Shown here: positions 44,443-54,484 of the stretch, in pieces | Numbering within the stretch: the first letter of the stretch is position 1 | Layout of the letters: each line of letters starts with the position of its first letter | Origin: Endomychus coccineus | Taxonomy: Eukaryota; Arthropoda; Insecta; Coleoptera; Endomychidae | Direction of reading: 5' to 3' | Assembly (NCBI GenBank): GCA_958510875.1 | Contig: OY294070.1 | Coordinates: forward strand, 12,329,631 to 12,393,630 | Length of the DNA: 64,000 bases | Translations under genes and position numbers: made by a program | The notes under the pieces: model-generated | What the model was told of the DNA's origin: nothing | The model's input: only the letters and a program-made list of their open reading frames with translations | Database searches by the model: none

Positions 44443-44995
44443 ATGTGCCTCGTAAGTATACATGTAGGTATATATACTGTTGTAGATACTGTTCCAAAAG
44501 GTGGGGTAGCTATTTACCAAAATAATAATAATGTTACTAATATTATGACTCCGAATATTGAAATAAATATTGCACACGTTAGCGATGTTGATGTTAGGCG
44601 CTCATTTGTTGGAGATATTTGTGCGTGCTTATGCAAACTTAGAAATGGCCTACACATAGTCATGGTAGCAATTTACATTTCTCCGAATCCAAAACTGGAC
44701 GTGGTAGAGCATTTTATTTATCGCACTTTACTGGAGTACACTGAAGAAGGGTCGAAAATACTTGGTACAAATGGTAATAAATTTCTACTTATCTTGGCTG
44801 GCGATTTCAACATCAACTTCGCTTATAAAAAATCAGAGCGGTTGACAACTTGATCCACAAGAATACACAACAAAATATGGGACCACCATTGACGCGGTAT
44901 TTTCCAGATATTTAGAGGATATCAAGTCTCAAACTTATGTCTCTTATTTCAGTTACCATAAACCTATAGTTTCAATGATAAAAATTCCTGAATAA
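44443..44995 (+). pseudogene. AP-like endonuclease domain, Helentron or CR1 type
   Basis: Frame 1 (to 44,853) reads FVGDICACLCKLRNGLHIVM, VAIYISPNPKLD and ILAGDFNINFA; the last is the GDFN motif with catalytic D and N of exonuclease-endonuclease-phosphatase nucleases. After a shift at about 44,845 it continues TTKYGTTIDAVFSRYL and YVSYFSYHKPIVS, with the S-x-H end of the fold and catalytic His. Such domains occur in CR1-like LINEs and fused to Helentron helicases. The Helentron-like end 200 bp downstream favours the latter. The N-terminal part (N and E motifs) is missing. Confidence 0.75.
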
Positions 44996-45184
44996 CCTAC
45001 ATGTATTGTAAGATAATAAAAATATTTTAAACGATATTAACTTCTCATTTATTCAATAAAAGAAAAAAATTTATTTCCTTATCGGTCACCACGCTCAAAA
45101 AATGTAACTTGAATTAATATCAAAGAAAAAAAAATACTGCTCAAATAAAAAATAAATAAATAATTATAATTGCATAAGTTGATA

Positions 45185-45240
45185 AAAAATGCTATGCAAT
45201 AGCTTTACCGCGGCAGTCCAAGAGTGCCACACGTTTTTTT
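45185..45240 (-). mobile_element. Helentron-like terminus, inverted copy
   Basis: GCTATGCAATAGCTTTACCG then CGGCAGTCCAAGAGTGCCAC is the inverse of 37,198-37,250. It lies about 190 bp after the endonuclease frame, where a Helentron 3' subterminal inverted repeat would be expected. Confidence 0.5.
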
Positions 45241-45261
45241 TTTATCATAAGACACCATTTT

Positions 45262-45316
45262 TCCAGGGCGCTATAACCTCTATCAAATTTTTATGAACCT
45301 CGTCCTATTTTTCCGT
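45262..45316. repeat. 55-bp fragment of the TGGAGTC foldback end
   Basis: ACCTCTATCAAATTTTTATG and AACCTCGTCCTATTTTTCCG match the right end of the 58.1-kb foldback with few changes. Only the terminal part is present. Confidence 0.55.
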
Positions 45317-46084
45317 CCACGTTTCCGTTTCGACTCCATTATTAGTGGGTTCAAAAACGGATGTACCGTAGTTTATGTTATATATCTGACCTATTCTTTG
45401 AAGAAATGGCTTGTACTTATTGAATTTATTACTCGACATATGTCCACACGGTATTCTCCAATTCCGAGAAAATAGGCGGTTCATAAACAACAACATAATA
45501 ACTGGAGAATTGACGACCAGCATTCTTGAACCGTTTTCAATCGAAATAATAAATGTAATTTATTTAATTATCGAACGATTATTAGTTTACGATTGTAAGA
45601 AACTTCATCCCATGGCACGCCGCCTCTGCAACAATCTTATAGTGCATGTGCGGGGGACAGAGACGCATACATCTCGGTTCGTTGACCCATCGTTTCTTTC
45701 TACAGTACTTTATTTGCATGTGTTTTTTTCTTTCTTGTTGCGTTCTTTTACAGCCTACTTTAACAGAAATAACTCAGCTTGTGCTAGGTTATGGTTCTGG
45801 AAGTATTTATTTTTAATGGATACGATGTTGTTTTTTTTTCTCTTCGAATATTCGAGTTTGTTCACACCGATCGAGAGGATATTCCCGTTTTCGTATGTGT
45901 ATATCGGAAATATCGGAGAATGTACAGGGTCCGGTCAATTAAAATCGATTGATTGAAAAAAAGTTGTGTACTTGTTTTATTCATATATGATTTACGTTGA
46001 CGCAGTGGCTGGCGGCTGGTGACTCTAAAATATGCTATGATAATCAACAATTTATTTAACGCCAGGGCTTTACACATATAAATA
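45317..46084. other. no gene recognised
   Basis: A 181-codon frame (45,411-45,956) lacks an ATG at its start, is hydrophobic and phenylalanine-rich in T-rich DNA, and shows no family features, so it is not called. Confidence 0.45.
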
Positions 46085-46288
46085 CCGGGATATCAAAAAT
46101 TATCTTGGTCAAGCGTGGTTGTGTGTGGAATCTGAAGCGTGTGTCTTACTTTACGTTTGAAATAATTATGTCACTGTCACACTGACATCATCAATAACCT
46201 ACAAATTTCATACCTATTTATTTCAGTTGTAAAACAATAATGAACTACAAATTATGAAATAACGGTTTTAGTAACAAGAAAAACTAAA

Positions 46289-47290
46289 TTACAGTAATTG
46301 TTGGAAATGTCCCCCGTTTTGTTCGATGCACAAGTTGACGCGCATCCTCATGCTGTGAAAACCGTTTTGCAGCATTTCTGGCGTTATGGTTGCACATTGC
46401 TGAACTATTCTTTGTTGAAGTTCTTGCAAATTATTTACCGGAGTTGCGAAAATCTTGTTTATTGAGTAAGGAAATATAAAATAGTCCATAATTGTCAAAC
46501 AAGGTGATCTCGGAGGAAACTCAACTTCTGTATGCAAACTTACCAGAGGTCATCAAAAAACTCGCGGAGAAAAGCAATATTTTCTTGTGTAGTATGTGCT
46601 GTTGCACCGTCATGCTGGAAATAACCGTACCGAAGTTCATCATCGTTTAACTGTTGCACAAATTCAGCCAAAAAGTTGTGTCTGTACCTTCCTGCGTTGA
46701 CGGTGAAATCGAAAAAAATTGGCCCAATTATTCTTCTGCGAGAAACTGCCATCCAAACACCAATTTTTTGAGCATGTAGTGGCGATTCAGTAAAAACATG
46801 AGGGTTATCATTGCTCCACATTCGCATATTTTGAGAAATAATGTATCTCGAAAGGTGGAACCACGCTTCGTCAGAAAAAAAGTTGAGTCCAGAAGATCGT
46901 CATTCATTAAATTATTGACAAACCAATGGCAGTAAGCAAGGCGTCTGGGGTGGTCTGCGGGCAGAAAATCTTGATGTGCTTGCATCTTATATGGATGCAT
47001 GTTCAAGTCTTTCTTTAAAATCTCCTGACATGTTCCATAAGAAAGTCCAATTTCCTGAGAAAGACGTTTCAAAGGTTTTGCAGGCTCCTCTTCCATACGT
47101 TGACGAACGTCATCGACCACTTCTTCTGTACGAACTCTTGGTCTACCAGCACCTTTTTATGAGTCACACAACCAGTTCCGCGAAACACTTCAACACAATT
47201 TGTAAGGCAGGCATAAAAGTTGTTCGGTAATATTGCCACGTTTGGGAAGTGCTCTCTGGAAAATTGTCCAAACACAAACTGTATTGCCAA
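46289..47290 (-). pseudogene. mariner-like transposase of element B, at least three frameshifts
   Basis: Minus strand. From about 47,150: RPRVRTEE region, VDDVRQRMEEEPAKPLKRLS, LSYGTCQEILKKDLNMHPYK, QDFLPADHPRRLAYCHW; then MWSNDNPHVFTESPLHAQK, KIGVWMAVSRRRIIGPIFF, FQHDGATAHTT (second D); then EVEFPPRSPCLTIMDYF (third D, changed context) and LCIEQNGGHFQQLL. It is the same protein type as in elements A and C. Frames break near 47,110, 46,830 and 46,540. The first catalytic acid region (around 46,870) is degraded. No intron is evident. Confidence 0.85.
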
Positions 47291-47410
47291 TTTCCATTAA
47301 CTAGCGCACTCGTTCAAAAATGGGCTTCAATCTTGAAAATTTTGTGCTGTGTGGTATGAGGCATGATTCAAAAACTGGATTAGAAAATTTCAGCACAATG
47401 ACTTAGCAGA

Positions 47411-47816
47411 TTCTGTTTTCGGCTATAGGCCGCTAGCTTTTAACCGCTTTTGGGTATATTTTAGTAGCTAGAAAATTCCTTTTGGTACGTCGCACGTTAG
47501 ACTCGCGTAGCTGAGACCTGAGAGTACCTGTTTCTATTTAGATTAAATTTTCCTATTTAATCGACATTTTGGGGCCCGAGACTATGCTATTTAGTTGGCG
47601 CCGTTCATAAACTAACGACATGGAGCGAAAACCGCATACGAAAAGTTCTCGTAAAGACGTTCTATGTTCCGAAGATTTGCACTTTTCTAACTCGCGAGCT
47701 ACGCGCTCCTCAAGTGAACGTCATTCGATTTATCAAAAATTAACCAATTTAAAACAGTTTTCGACCCCGTTTGTGGCTATTGCGACCTTGTAAAAGGTTC
47801 AAAGTTAACATTTCGT
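47411..47816 (+). repeat. complex repeat block, copy 2
   Basis: Direct copy of 37,690-38,105, sharing GGGGCCCGAG, TATGCTATTTAGTTGG, CATAAACTAACGACATGGAG and CGTCATTCGATTTAT. It interrupts element B, so it moved or was copied after B inserted. No terminal inverted repeat or clear target duplication is seen at its edges. Confidence 0.7.
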
Positions 47817-48109
47817 TTTACATTCCACATCCACCCTTGACCAAGATAATTTTTAATTTGTAGTTCATTATTGTTTTACAACTGAAATAATTAGGTATGA
47901 AATTTGTAGGTTATTAATGATGTCAGTGTGACAGTGACATAATCATTTCAAACGTAAAGTAAGACACACATTTTAGATTCCACAACCACCCTTGACCAAG
48001 ATAATTTTTGATATCCCGCTAGTGTAGTGTAGATGAATATATGAAACAAAAACAAATATTTTTTATTGTATCTAAATTGTTCATAAAAATTGTAGTGTAT
48101 CTAAATTGT

Positions 48110-48292
48110 CGTATCATTGTTATAATGTCTATATTTTATCAATGCTAGTTTGTGTGCCTTATTTTAACTTATAATCTAACTTTATGATTGTAAATACTAC
48201 TTTCCATTGTTCAATATGTGTCCTATTTATTTATGTAAATTGACTTTTGGATAAATAAGATATTCTATTCTATTCTATTTTATTCTGTTCAT
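48110..48292 (+). mobile_element. LINE 3' end with (TATTC)n tail
   Basis: An AT-rich 3' UTR-like stretch ends GGATAAATAAGATATTCTAT followed by a TATTC repeat to about 48,290. A short tandem repeat directly after an AATAAG/AATAAA-like word is the usual 3' end of CR1-group LINEs in insects. No coding sequence precedes it here. Confidence 0.55.
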
Positions 48293-49143
48293 ATGCTCAT
48301 TATTTTTGTCTTTACGTACGTTAAGGTCTCATGACCATCATTAGTGTGAAACGGGATTTCTTCATCAGTACAATTTCAATTGAAAATGACCACGTCGCCG
48401 AAACGAACATAAATACGAGTGGTCAGAATTGTAACAGATTAATGTTTTAAGTATATGAATATGTATCAAAAATCCACTGTTTAGTAATTTTCTCATAATA
48501 TACATACGAACTAATGTCATACAAATCTGTAGACGACTGATGGTTAGAATCAAAACAACGCTTAGCAAGGGCGGTGGAGTTTTGTTTTTTTATACTATAC
48601 TACTACACAGGCTATCTCCGAAACCGAGAGAAATAATAATATGTTTGGATCCAGAAAGTGTCCAATTCGAAATCAATTTTATGGCTATACTAAAATAGTT
48701 AAAGATATGTATTATACCTACTAAAATACAACGTAATGTTGTTTTCATTCCAGGTATTTATACTACGACGAACTAGTGAAATTGTTGGCTGATTGAAATA
48801 TTTATTTTGAAGGAAAAAAGCTTCAGCGGAGTTAATTTGCAGTTCAAACCTTTAGACGTTTATTATGGATATTGATATTATTATCGAACTTATTATGGGT
48901 GATGGTTTAGGTTTGAATCATTCGCGTATCTTCTCATCTTACCCCTTGATCCGAGCCACATACGTTGAGGAAATTACTGCGGATAATAAATTTTTCGTTT
49001 AAGCTGTATATGTGTGCTAAAGAATGTTTATCATAGGTCGTAAATATTATAAACGCATACTCAAACAGACTGTTAAAAAACAAAATCATACATTGCTACA
49101 TTGTACAGTGTCAAGTTGTATGGGTCAAGAACATGCGTGTATG
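48293..49143. other. no gene; one weak hammerhead-like word at 48,379
   Basis: TTGAAAATGACCACGTCGCC then GAAACG near 48,379-48,408 resembles the PLE ribozyme-like words but lacks an intact first core. The rest is AT-rich without features. Confidence 0.35.
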
Positions 49144-49144
49144 C

Positions 49145-49850
49145 TAATATAATAATAATAATAATAATAAATTGCTTATATTTTGTACAAAGTGAAAAGA
49201 AAATACAATGTAAAAAAGAGAGAGGCGAAGTTTAGCTTATGCTACTCATACTTAACCTATAGCTAAAATAGAATAAAAGAAAGGCTAAAAAAAAGTATAA
49301 ACTTACTTACCAAATTTTAAACTACGAAGAAAAAAGGAAAAATCTAATAATCTAGAGTTTGTTACAGAGAAAAGAAATAGATTTATGCAATAGTGAATAA
49401 AATACTTCACAAGCTGTAATATACAGCCAACTGTTATTTTGTGAGTCCAGTAGCGTCGATTTGAGTTTTCTTTTGAGAAAACCTTCTGAATTATATATTC
49501 TAACTGCATTAAAGGTGAAACATCTGTTTGACCAAGCAACACGGAATTTAGGCAAGTCTAAATTGTAAGTATGACGTATGCAGCGGTCATGCAAACTTCC
49601 TCTATATATTAGTCTACTGTTAAGGGAGGGGGGAGTGGAGGTGGAAAGTACAAGGAAGACCAACGAGCTCATATGATATTTGAACAAATTTTCGAACCTA
49701 AGCCAGCCTAGATTGTTGATTTTAGCTGATACTCTGTCATATTCACGGAGACCAAAAACAAATGTACAACAGTAGTTTTGGATTTCTTGAAGGTGATATT
49801 TAGTAGTTTGAAGCAAGCAAGGGAAATACAGAACCAAGCCTTAGTTAAGG
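49145..49850 (-). pseudogene. LINE reverse transcriptase C-terminus with 3' UTR and (TTA)n tail
   Basis: Minus strand, 49,837-49,352: HLQEIQNYCCTFVFGLREYD, INNLGWLRFENLFKYHMSSL, TPPSLNSRLIYRG and WSNRCFTFNAVRIYNS match the C-terminal conserved region after the thumb in CR1/Jockey-type elements (LQ-x-I-Q-N, LGWL, R-S-F-x-Y-N-A-x-x-x-W-N). The frame is open for 161 codons. It is followed by a 3' UTR ending in a TTA/AAT microsatellite at about 49,148-49,170. The upstream polymerase domain is missing (5' truncation), typical of LINE insertion. Confidence 0.82.
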
Positions 49851-50655
49851 ATAGATAACACTAAGCATTCACAAAGTTTTTTCCCCAAGTTAAAACTTAA
49901 TAATTCCTTATGCCTATATAACCGTCATAAGATAAAGTAAAATTGCTTAACCAATAAGGTTATTCCAAGATTCCTAGCCCTATTTGTAGTTTCAGAATCT
50001 GGCTCCGAATCTTAAGCCGCATATCAGTATCATCCCCCATCAGCCATCAGACCAGAATTAAAGATAAGGTGGCAGCATTTGCTCGGGTTCAAAGTCAGAT
50101 TGTGAGCGTTTGAGTACTTTTATAACGATTTTCATAATGACATGTCTATTTGAGAGTATTTTTACTGAATTGGGATACTCATACAGGTCATAGTACAAGG
50201 TATTATTCGCCACACTCTAACAATGAGTATTAGAGATAATTTTGACGATGCTGATATGCAATCGAAACTTTTCAAGTTAATACGAGGATAGTGCCAAAAA
50301 TTACCAACCTGACTATGAAAGGCATAGACTCAAAATTACGAGGGCAAGGAGAAAAGATCCTGAAAAATAAAACAGATGGCGTCACAATCGAAAATGCCAT
50401 GTGATATTTGTAATGTACCACCTTTAACTAGAACGCTTTGAAATTTTCAGACTGATATGTTATTCAGTTCTGTTTTGACACCCATCGAAAGCAAGCAACC
50501 TTGAAAATTTTGCGTCTTGATTATACATTATTTCTTGCGTGGAAAAAACATAACGCAAACCAAAGCATCGCTTGTCAAACATTATGACCAAAAAGGACGC
50601 CGAACACAGTGCATTTTTTCACGGTATTCACCCGCCAGCGGAAACACTCTTTTGA
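49851..50655. other. no gene recognised
   Basis: Mixed-composition sequence. The part 50.4-50.65 kb lies just downstream of the recombinase fragment and may be its decayed continuation. Confidence 0.4.
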
Positions 50656-50657
50656 TA

Positions 50658-50768
50658 TTAGTTTTTGTCAGGAAGAGTGACTAAAAGACTGCTATCTTTT
50701 TCGACAACATCTTTCATTTGCAATTCTTCTCGTCTGCATGCTCCACAAAGGCCAACAGCAAGAGCAAC
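50658..50768 (-). pseudogene. tyrosine-recombinase fragment (Crypton-like)
   Basis: One frame reads VALAVGLCGACRREELQMKD then VVEKDSSLLVTLPDKN and a TAA. It follows the box-I pattern of tyrosine recombinases (G-x-x-R-x-x-E-L with the catalytic Arg) and the following beta-strands, as in Crypton-type proteins and their domesticated relatives. It starts directly at an acceptor-like TTTATTTATCAG. Only 36 residues are readable; the second Arg, His and Tyr are not found. Family call is from motif memory. Confidence 0.55.
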
Positions 50769-51033
50769 CTGATAAATAAAGTAAAATTAAAACCTTTAGA
50801 AGCAGTCACCACACGTTAACCTAAATTATTAAATAAGATGCATCATTAGCATTTGCCAAAGCCAAAAATGTATTCTCTTAACATGAGGTAATTTTCATGA
50901 TCAAAGTTTATGATGATGAAAGGAACCATGAATTGTAAAATCAACACACTCCAGGGCTGAAGATCTTTCCATTGAAACAGACAATATTCAAAGTATTCAT
51001 TGATAGCTGAACAAGAACATTTATTCAAAATAC

Positions 51034-51355
51034 CTTTTTTCACATGTACTGTCCGTCGATGCCCAGATCCATCCCAATAGCTGAATGTAATCTCGATTTC
51101 TTCTTCTTTCAACTTTTGTTACTGTTCTGCCCTCTGCTGTCTTAATTCTTCTCGTAACTTGTTTTCATCTTCTTCTCTTTCACGATCTGGTAGAAAACTT
51201 GTGTCTGCATTTGGATCTTTCCGAATCTTCTTCAAATGTGAAGGACATGAATCTTCAATACCTTGCCTCTGAAGGATTGCACTATCCTCTTTTTCTTCTT
51301 CAGATTTTTCATCTTCTTCAGCATCTTCGTCCAGGCTGAATGATAAAGCTTGAAT
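51034..51355 (-). pseudogene. one exon of a FAM50/XAP5-like gene with an in-frame stop
   Basis: Minus strand, one continuous frame of 107 codons bounded by TTCTAG at the 5' side and G|GTATTT at the 3' side. It encodes [16 protein letters not shown], then [25 protein letters not shown] and [19 protein letters not shown], the hallmark sequence of FAM50A/XAP5 nuclear proteins, which are linked to pre-mRNA splicing. A single TAA at 51,119-51,121 lies between AEQ and QKLKEEE. The following exon of the family (LMYVKEDL, PHHHTFYDF) is not found downstream, and no earlier exon is seen before the element at 51.5 kb. It is best read as a gene fragment copied at DNA level, since it keeps splice sites. 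Confidence 0.82.
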
Positions 51356-51498
51356 CTAGAATAAACTAATATTGCCTTTATATCATACAAACCTATTCAT
51401 TTTGGACTGTTAAATTAATACAGATTTAATACTGTCACAGTTCATTCTAAATACTGCTAATTGTTGAAAGTTTCGTACATTCAATGGATTGAAGTGTA
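51356..51498. other. putative intron side of the FAM50 fragment
   Basis: AT-rich sequence between the acceptor of the FAM50-like exon and the TA target of element C. No exon is recognised. Confidence 0.4.
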
Positions 51499-53884
51499 CA
51501 GGATGTCCCATTTTGGGTACTTTTGCGGGGTATCTCCTTTATTTTTAAAGATAGAGAGTTGCGGTTTTCGCGACACTGTGCTACTTTTTCGTAAAACTCA
51601 AGATGCCGTCAACAGAATTTTCATAGCCCTTTTAGTTTTTAAGATACAGGGCATTTCTGAAAATGTTGCATTTTGTGACCCCCCTCGTATCTCCGTTATC
51701 CTTCAACTTATAGAAAAGGTAAAATAACATTCTAATAGTTTTTTTCCGTAGAATGCAGTGGTGTAGATAACTTTTGTTACATATTTACTGTTTTTGAGTT
51801 ATATAGCAAACTTACGTTTTTTTAAATGGAACACCCTGTATATTTATAGACTATAAAATTTGTCTTTTTTTTACCTTTTCAAAAATATATGATAGTATAA
51901 ACTTTTTTTCAGAAACACGCAAATAATTGACAATTTTCAGAAAATTAAATACATATTTTAATAGTAGGCTATGGATAACAATAATAAACAAGTTCAACTT
52001 ACATATTACTAACAAATAATTGGATACCTTGTATATAGGTATCTATTAAAAAAAAATCCCATAGATCTTTTTCTAACAGTAAGTTTGTAACAACAGTTTT
52101 GTGGCGTAAAGTGACAATATAACAAAAACACAAAAAAATAACATTATTAAAAAGAATTAAATGTGATGTTCAAATTGACCACCATTTTCTCTAATGCAAA
52201 ATTGGCACATCTTTGAGATTCTTTGAATAGCGTTCAAAAGAACCATTGTTCTCATTCGCAGATTTCGAAAAGCTAAATGAATTGCCTCTCGAAGTTTTGC
52301 AATGCCGTCATATCGAGTTTTATATACTTCATTTTGTATATAACCCCATAAAAAAAAATCTAAAATTGAGAGATCTGGTGATCGTGGAGGCCATCTAACA
52401 GGTCCGTTGGTCCATCTTTGAGGTTGGTCCATCTTTGAGGAAAGTTATTATTTAGAAAGGCCCTTAAGAGCCTAGAGTTATGACTTGGGGCACCATCTTG
52501 CTGTAGGTAAACAGCATTATACTGGGCTAATGGAATGTTTTCGAGCAGTTCTGGAATAACTTCCTCAAGAATTTCTAGGTATCTACGTGCTATAAGACCT
52601 CCTTCAAAAATCCTCTAAACTATATGTCTACCCAAAATAAAACATGAAACCTCAACTCCAAAACGTCCTTGTTGTGCCCTTTCAAACATTAAATGCAGAT
52701 TTTCACTACGCCAGTTCCTGGTATTGTGACGATTGAAAATGCCAGCACTTGAAATAAAGCATTCGTCTGACCAAAAAACAAGTCTGCCAAATAAATCGTT
52801 AGCATCGATTTGTTGCAAATACCACTGGCAAAACAGTGCCCGGCGCTCGGCATCGCCAGGATGCAAATGTTGTAGTATATTAAATTTGTATGGATGATAC
52901 TTATATTTCTTCAAGATCCTCTGAGCGTTAGTTTTTGGCACACCAATTTCCTTCTAAATTTTTCTACATGAGGACGAAGATGTTGCTTCTATATATCCTA
53001 AAGTATCTATCTCTTTTCTTTCCCTGTTCTCTTTGTTGTATGTTTTAGGGCACGGGTGAACAAATGATCCGTGCTCAACTAAATTTGCTTTTAAACGGGC
53101 AAATATCCCAAAAAACGGTTGCCTTCTTTCTGGATATCTAACAAGCAAAAATTAAAATGATAATAGAGATTTTCATAGCCATAATAGCTTACTCACCTTT
53201 GGAAATATAATTCCGAAGCTTCTTCAGAATTTTCATTACTCTGTATAAAACATACCATCATATCATATTTCTCATAATTTTCGTAAACTGCCATTATTCG
53301 AAAAAATTGATAAATATCTATTGAATAATGATACCAAAAGAACGAAAATAAACAGCTTAAATGCGATAGAGATTTGATGTTTATTTCTGTTTCTTGTCAT
53401 AAACAATATCAATGGCCTACAATTAAAATATGTATTTAATTTCTAAAAATTGTCAATTATTTGCGTGTTTCTGGAAAAAAGTTTATACTATCATATATTT
53501 TTGAAAAGGTAAAAAAAAGACAAATTTTATAGTCTATAAATATACAGGGTGTTCCATTTAAAAAAACATAAGTTTGCTATATAACTCAAAAACAGTAAAT
53601 ATGTAACAAAAGTTATCTACACCACTGCATTCTACGGAAAAAAACTATTAGAATGTTATTTTACCTTTTCGATAAGTTGAAGGATAACGGAGATACGAGG
53701 GGGGTCACAAAATGCAACATTTTCAGAAATGCCCTGTATCTTAAAAACTAAAAGGGCTATGAAAATTCTGTTGACGGCATCTTGAGTTTTACGAAAAAAA
53801 AGCACAGTGTCGCGAAAACTGCAACTCTCTATCTTTAAAAATAAAGGAGATACCCCGCAAAAGTACCCAAAATGGGACACCCTG
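51499..53884 (-). mobile_element. mariner-like element C with TIRs of about 470 bp
   Basis: The ends CAGGATGTCCCATTTTGGG and (inverted) CAGGGTGTCCCATTTTGGG are bounded by TA (51,497-51,498; 53,885-53,886). The inverted repeats extend to about 51,970 and from about 53,415, nearly identical. Each TIR holds an outward-facing second end, GGAACACCCTGTATA (51,826) and its mirror (53,545), so each outer 341 bp looks like a small element of its own. The transposase is on the minus strand with one intron. Confidence 0.92.
52157..53294 (-). pseudogene. mariner-like transposase of element C, two stops and a 17-bp duplication
   Basis: Exon 1 (53,294-53,197) starts MAVYENYEKYDMM and ends ELYFQ-R. A 59-bp intron (GTGAGT...TTGTTAG, 53,196-53,138) leads to YPERRQPFFGIFARLKANL and PKTYNKENRERKEID. 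A TAG at 52,954 precedes PKTNAQRILKKYKYHPYKF, RRALFCQWYLQQIDA, VFWSDECFISSAG (first D) and FILGRHIV. A second TAG (near 52,617) precedes EGGLIARRYLEILEEVIPEL and YLQQDGAPSHNS (second D). The 17-bp tandem duplication TTGGTCCATCTTTGAGG at 52,407-52,440 shifts the frame before SPDLSILDFFLWG (third D) and CIRENGGQFEHHI. The D-D gap is about 39 residues. Few lesions suggest fairly recent decay. Confidence 0.9.
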
Positions 53885-54399
53885 TACATATAGTGGAGTC
53901 ATTCTACGGAAAAATGAGGCGAGGTTCGTAAACATTTGATAGAGGTTGGGGAGGTGGAAAAAGTTGTTTCTTGTGATAAGAGTAATGATATTCCAGAATT
54001 TTCTACAAAAAATATTTGGTGCAACCATCCCAAAAATCCCAAAAACTGGTTTCAGGGCCTTTTTTAGGTCAGTTTTGAAGTTTTAATTTTTTTGAACCCC
54101 TTAGACTTCTGACTAAGGTTTGGGAGTTGGACCCATCTATTGTCCATGTTCAAGGAAGCTTTAGTTCAAAATTGGAGTGTTTGCGATCATTACTTCCCCT
54201 AGAATAGATATATGTATAGATACGTTTTTCGGGGTAAAAATTAAAATTGGGATATTTTGATCAAATCTTCACCAAATTGGATGAAATTTGGTGTCAAAGT
54301 AGATCATGGTGACCATAATAAGCTCAAATTGAAGGTTATTTTATACAGTTTGACGTGATATAACTTGTTTCATAAGATTAGCCCATTTCTTGGTCATTT

Positions 54400-54438
<39 letters not shown>

Positions 54439-54484
54439 AAGATTAATTCTTTTGGTTTATATTGCCCCACGTTGTGGTGACAAT

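Larger units (their letters stand above)
46085..48019 (-). mobile_element. mariner-like element B with TIRs of about 170 bp
   Basis: The left end CCGGGATATCAAAAATTATC and the right end, inverted, GCGGGATATCAAAAATTATC are each bounded by TA (46,083-46,084 and 48,020-48,021). The inverted repeats run to about 46,255 and from about 47,850, sharing ATGTCACTGTCACACTGACA. The transposase is on the minus strand. A repeat block of about 405 bp (47,411-47,816) has been inserted between transposase start and right TIR, and a short piece of the TIR is duplicated beside it. Confidence 0.88.

Noticed and set aside
37198..45240. Claiming one intact Helentron
   Set aside because: No Rep or helicase motif, and most of the interval is other elements; only end-like words and an endonuclease fragment are supported.
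45411..45956. 181-codon open frame
   Set aside because: No ATG at its start, T-rich phenylalanine-heavy translation, no recognised motif, and it runs into sequence near an element boundary.
54408..54432. CRISPR-like array
   Set aside because: Simple TA repeat only; no spaced direct repeats anywhere in the window.
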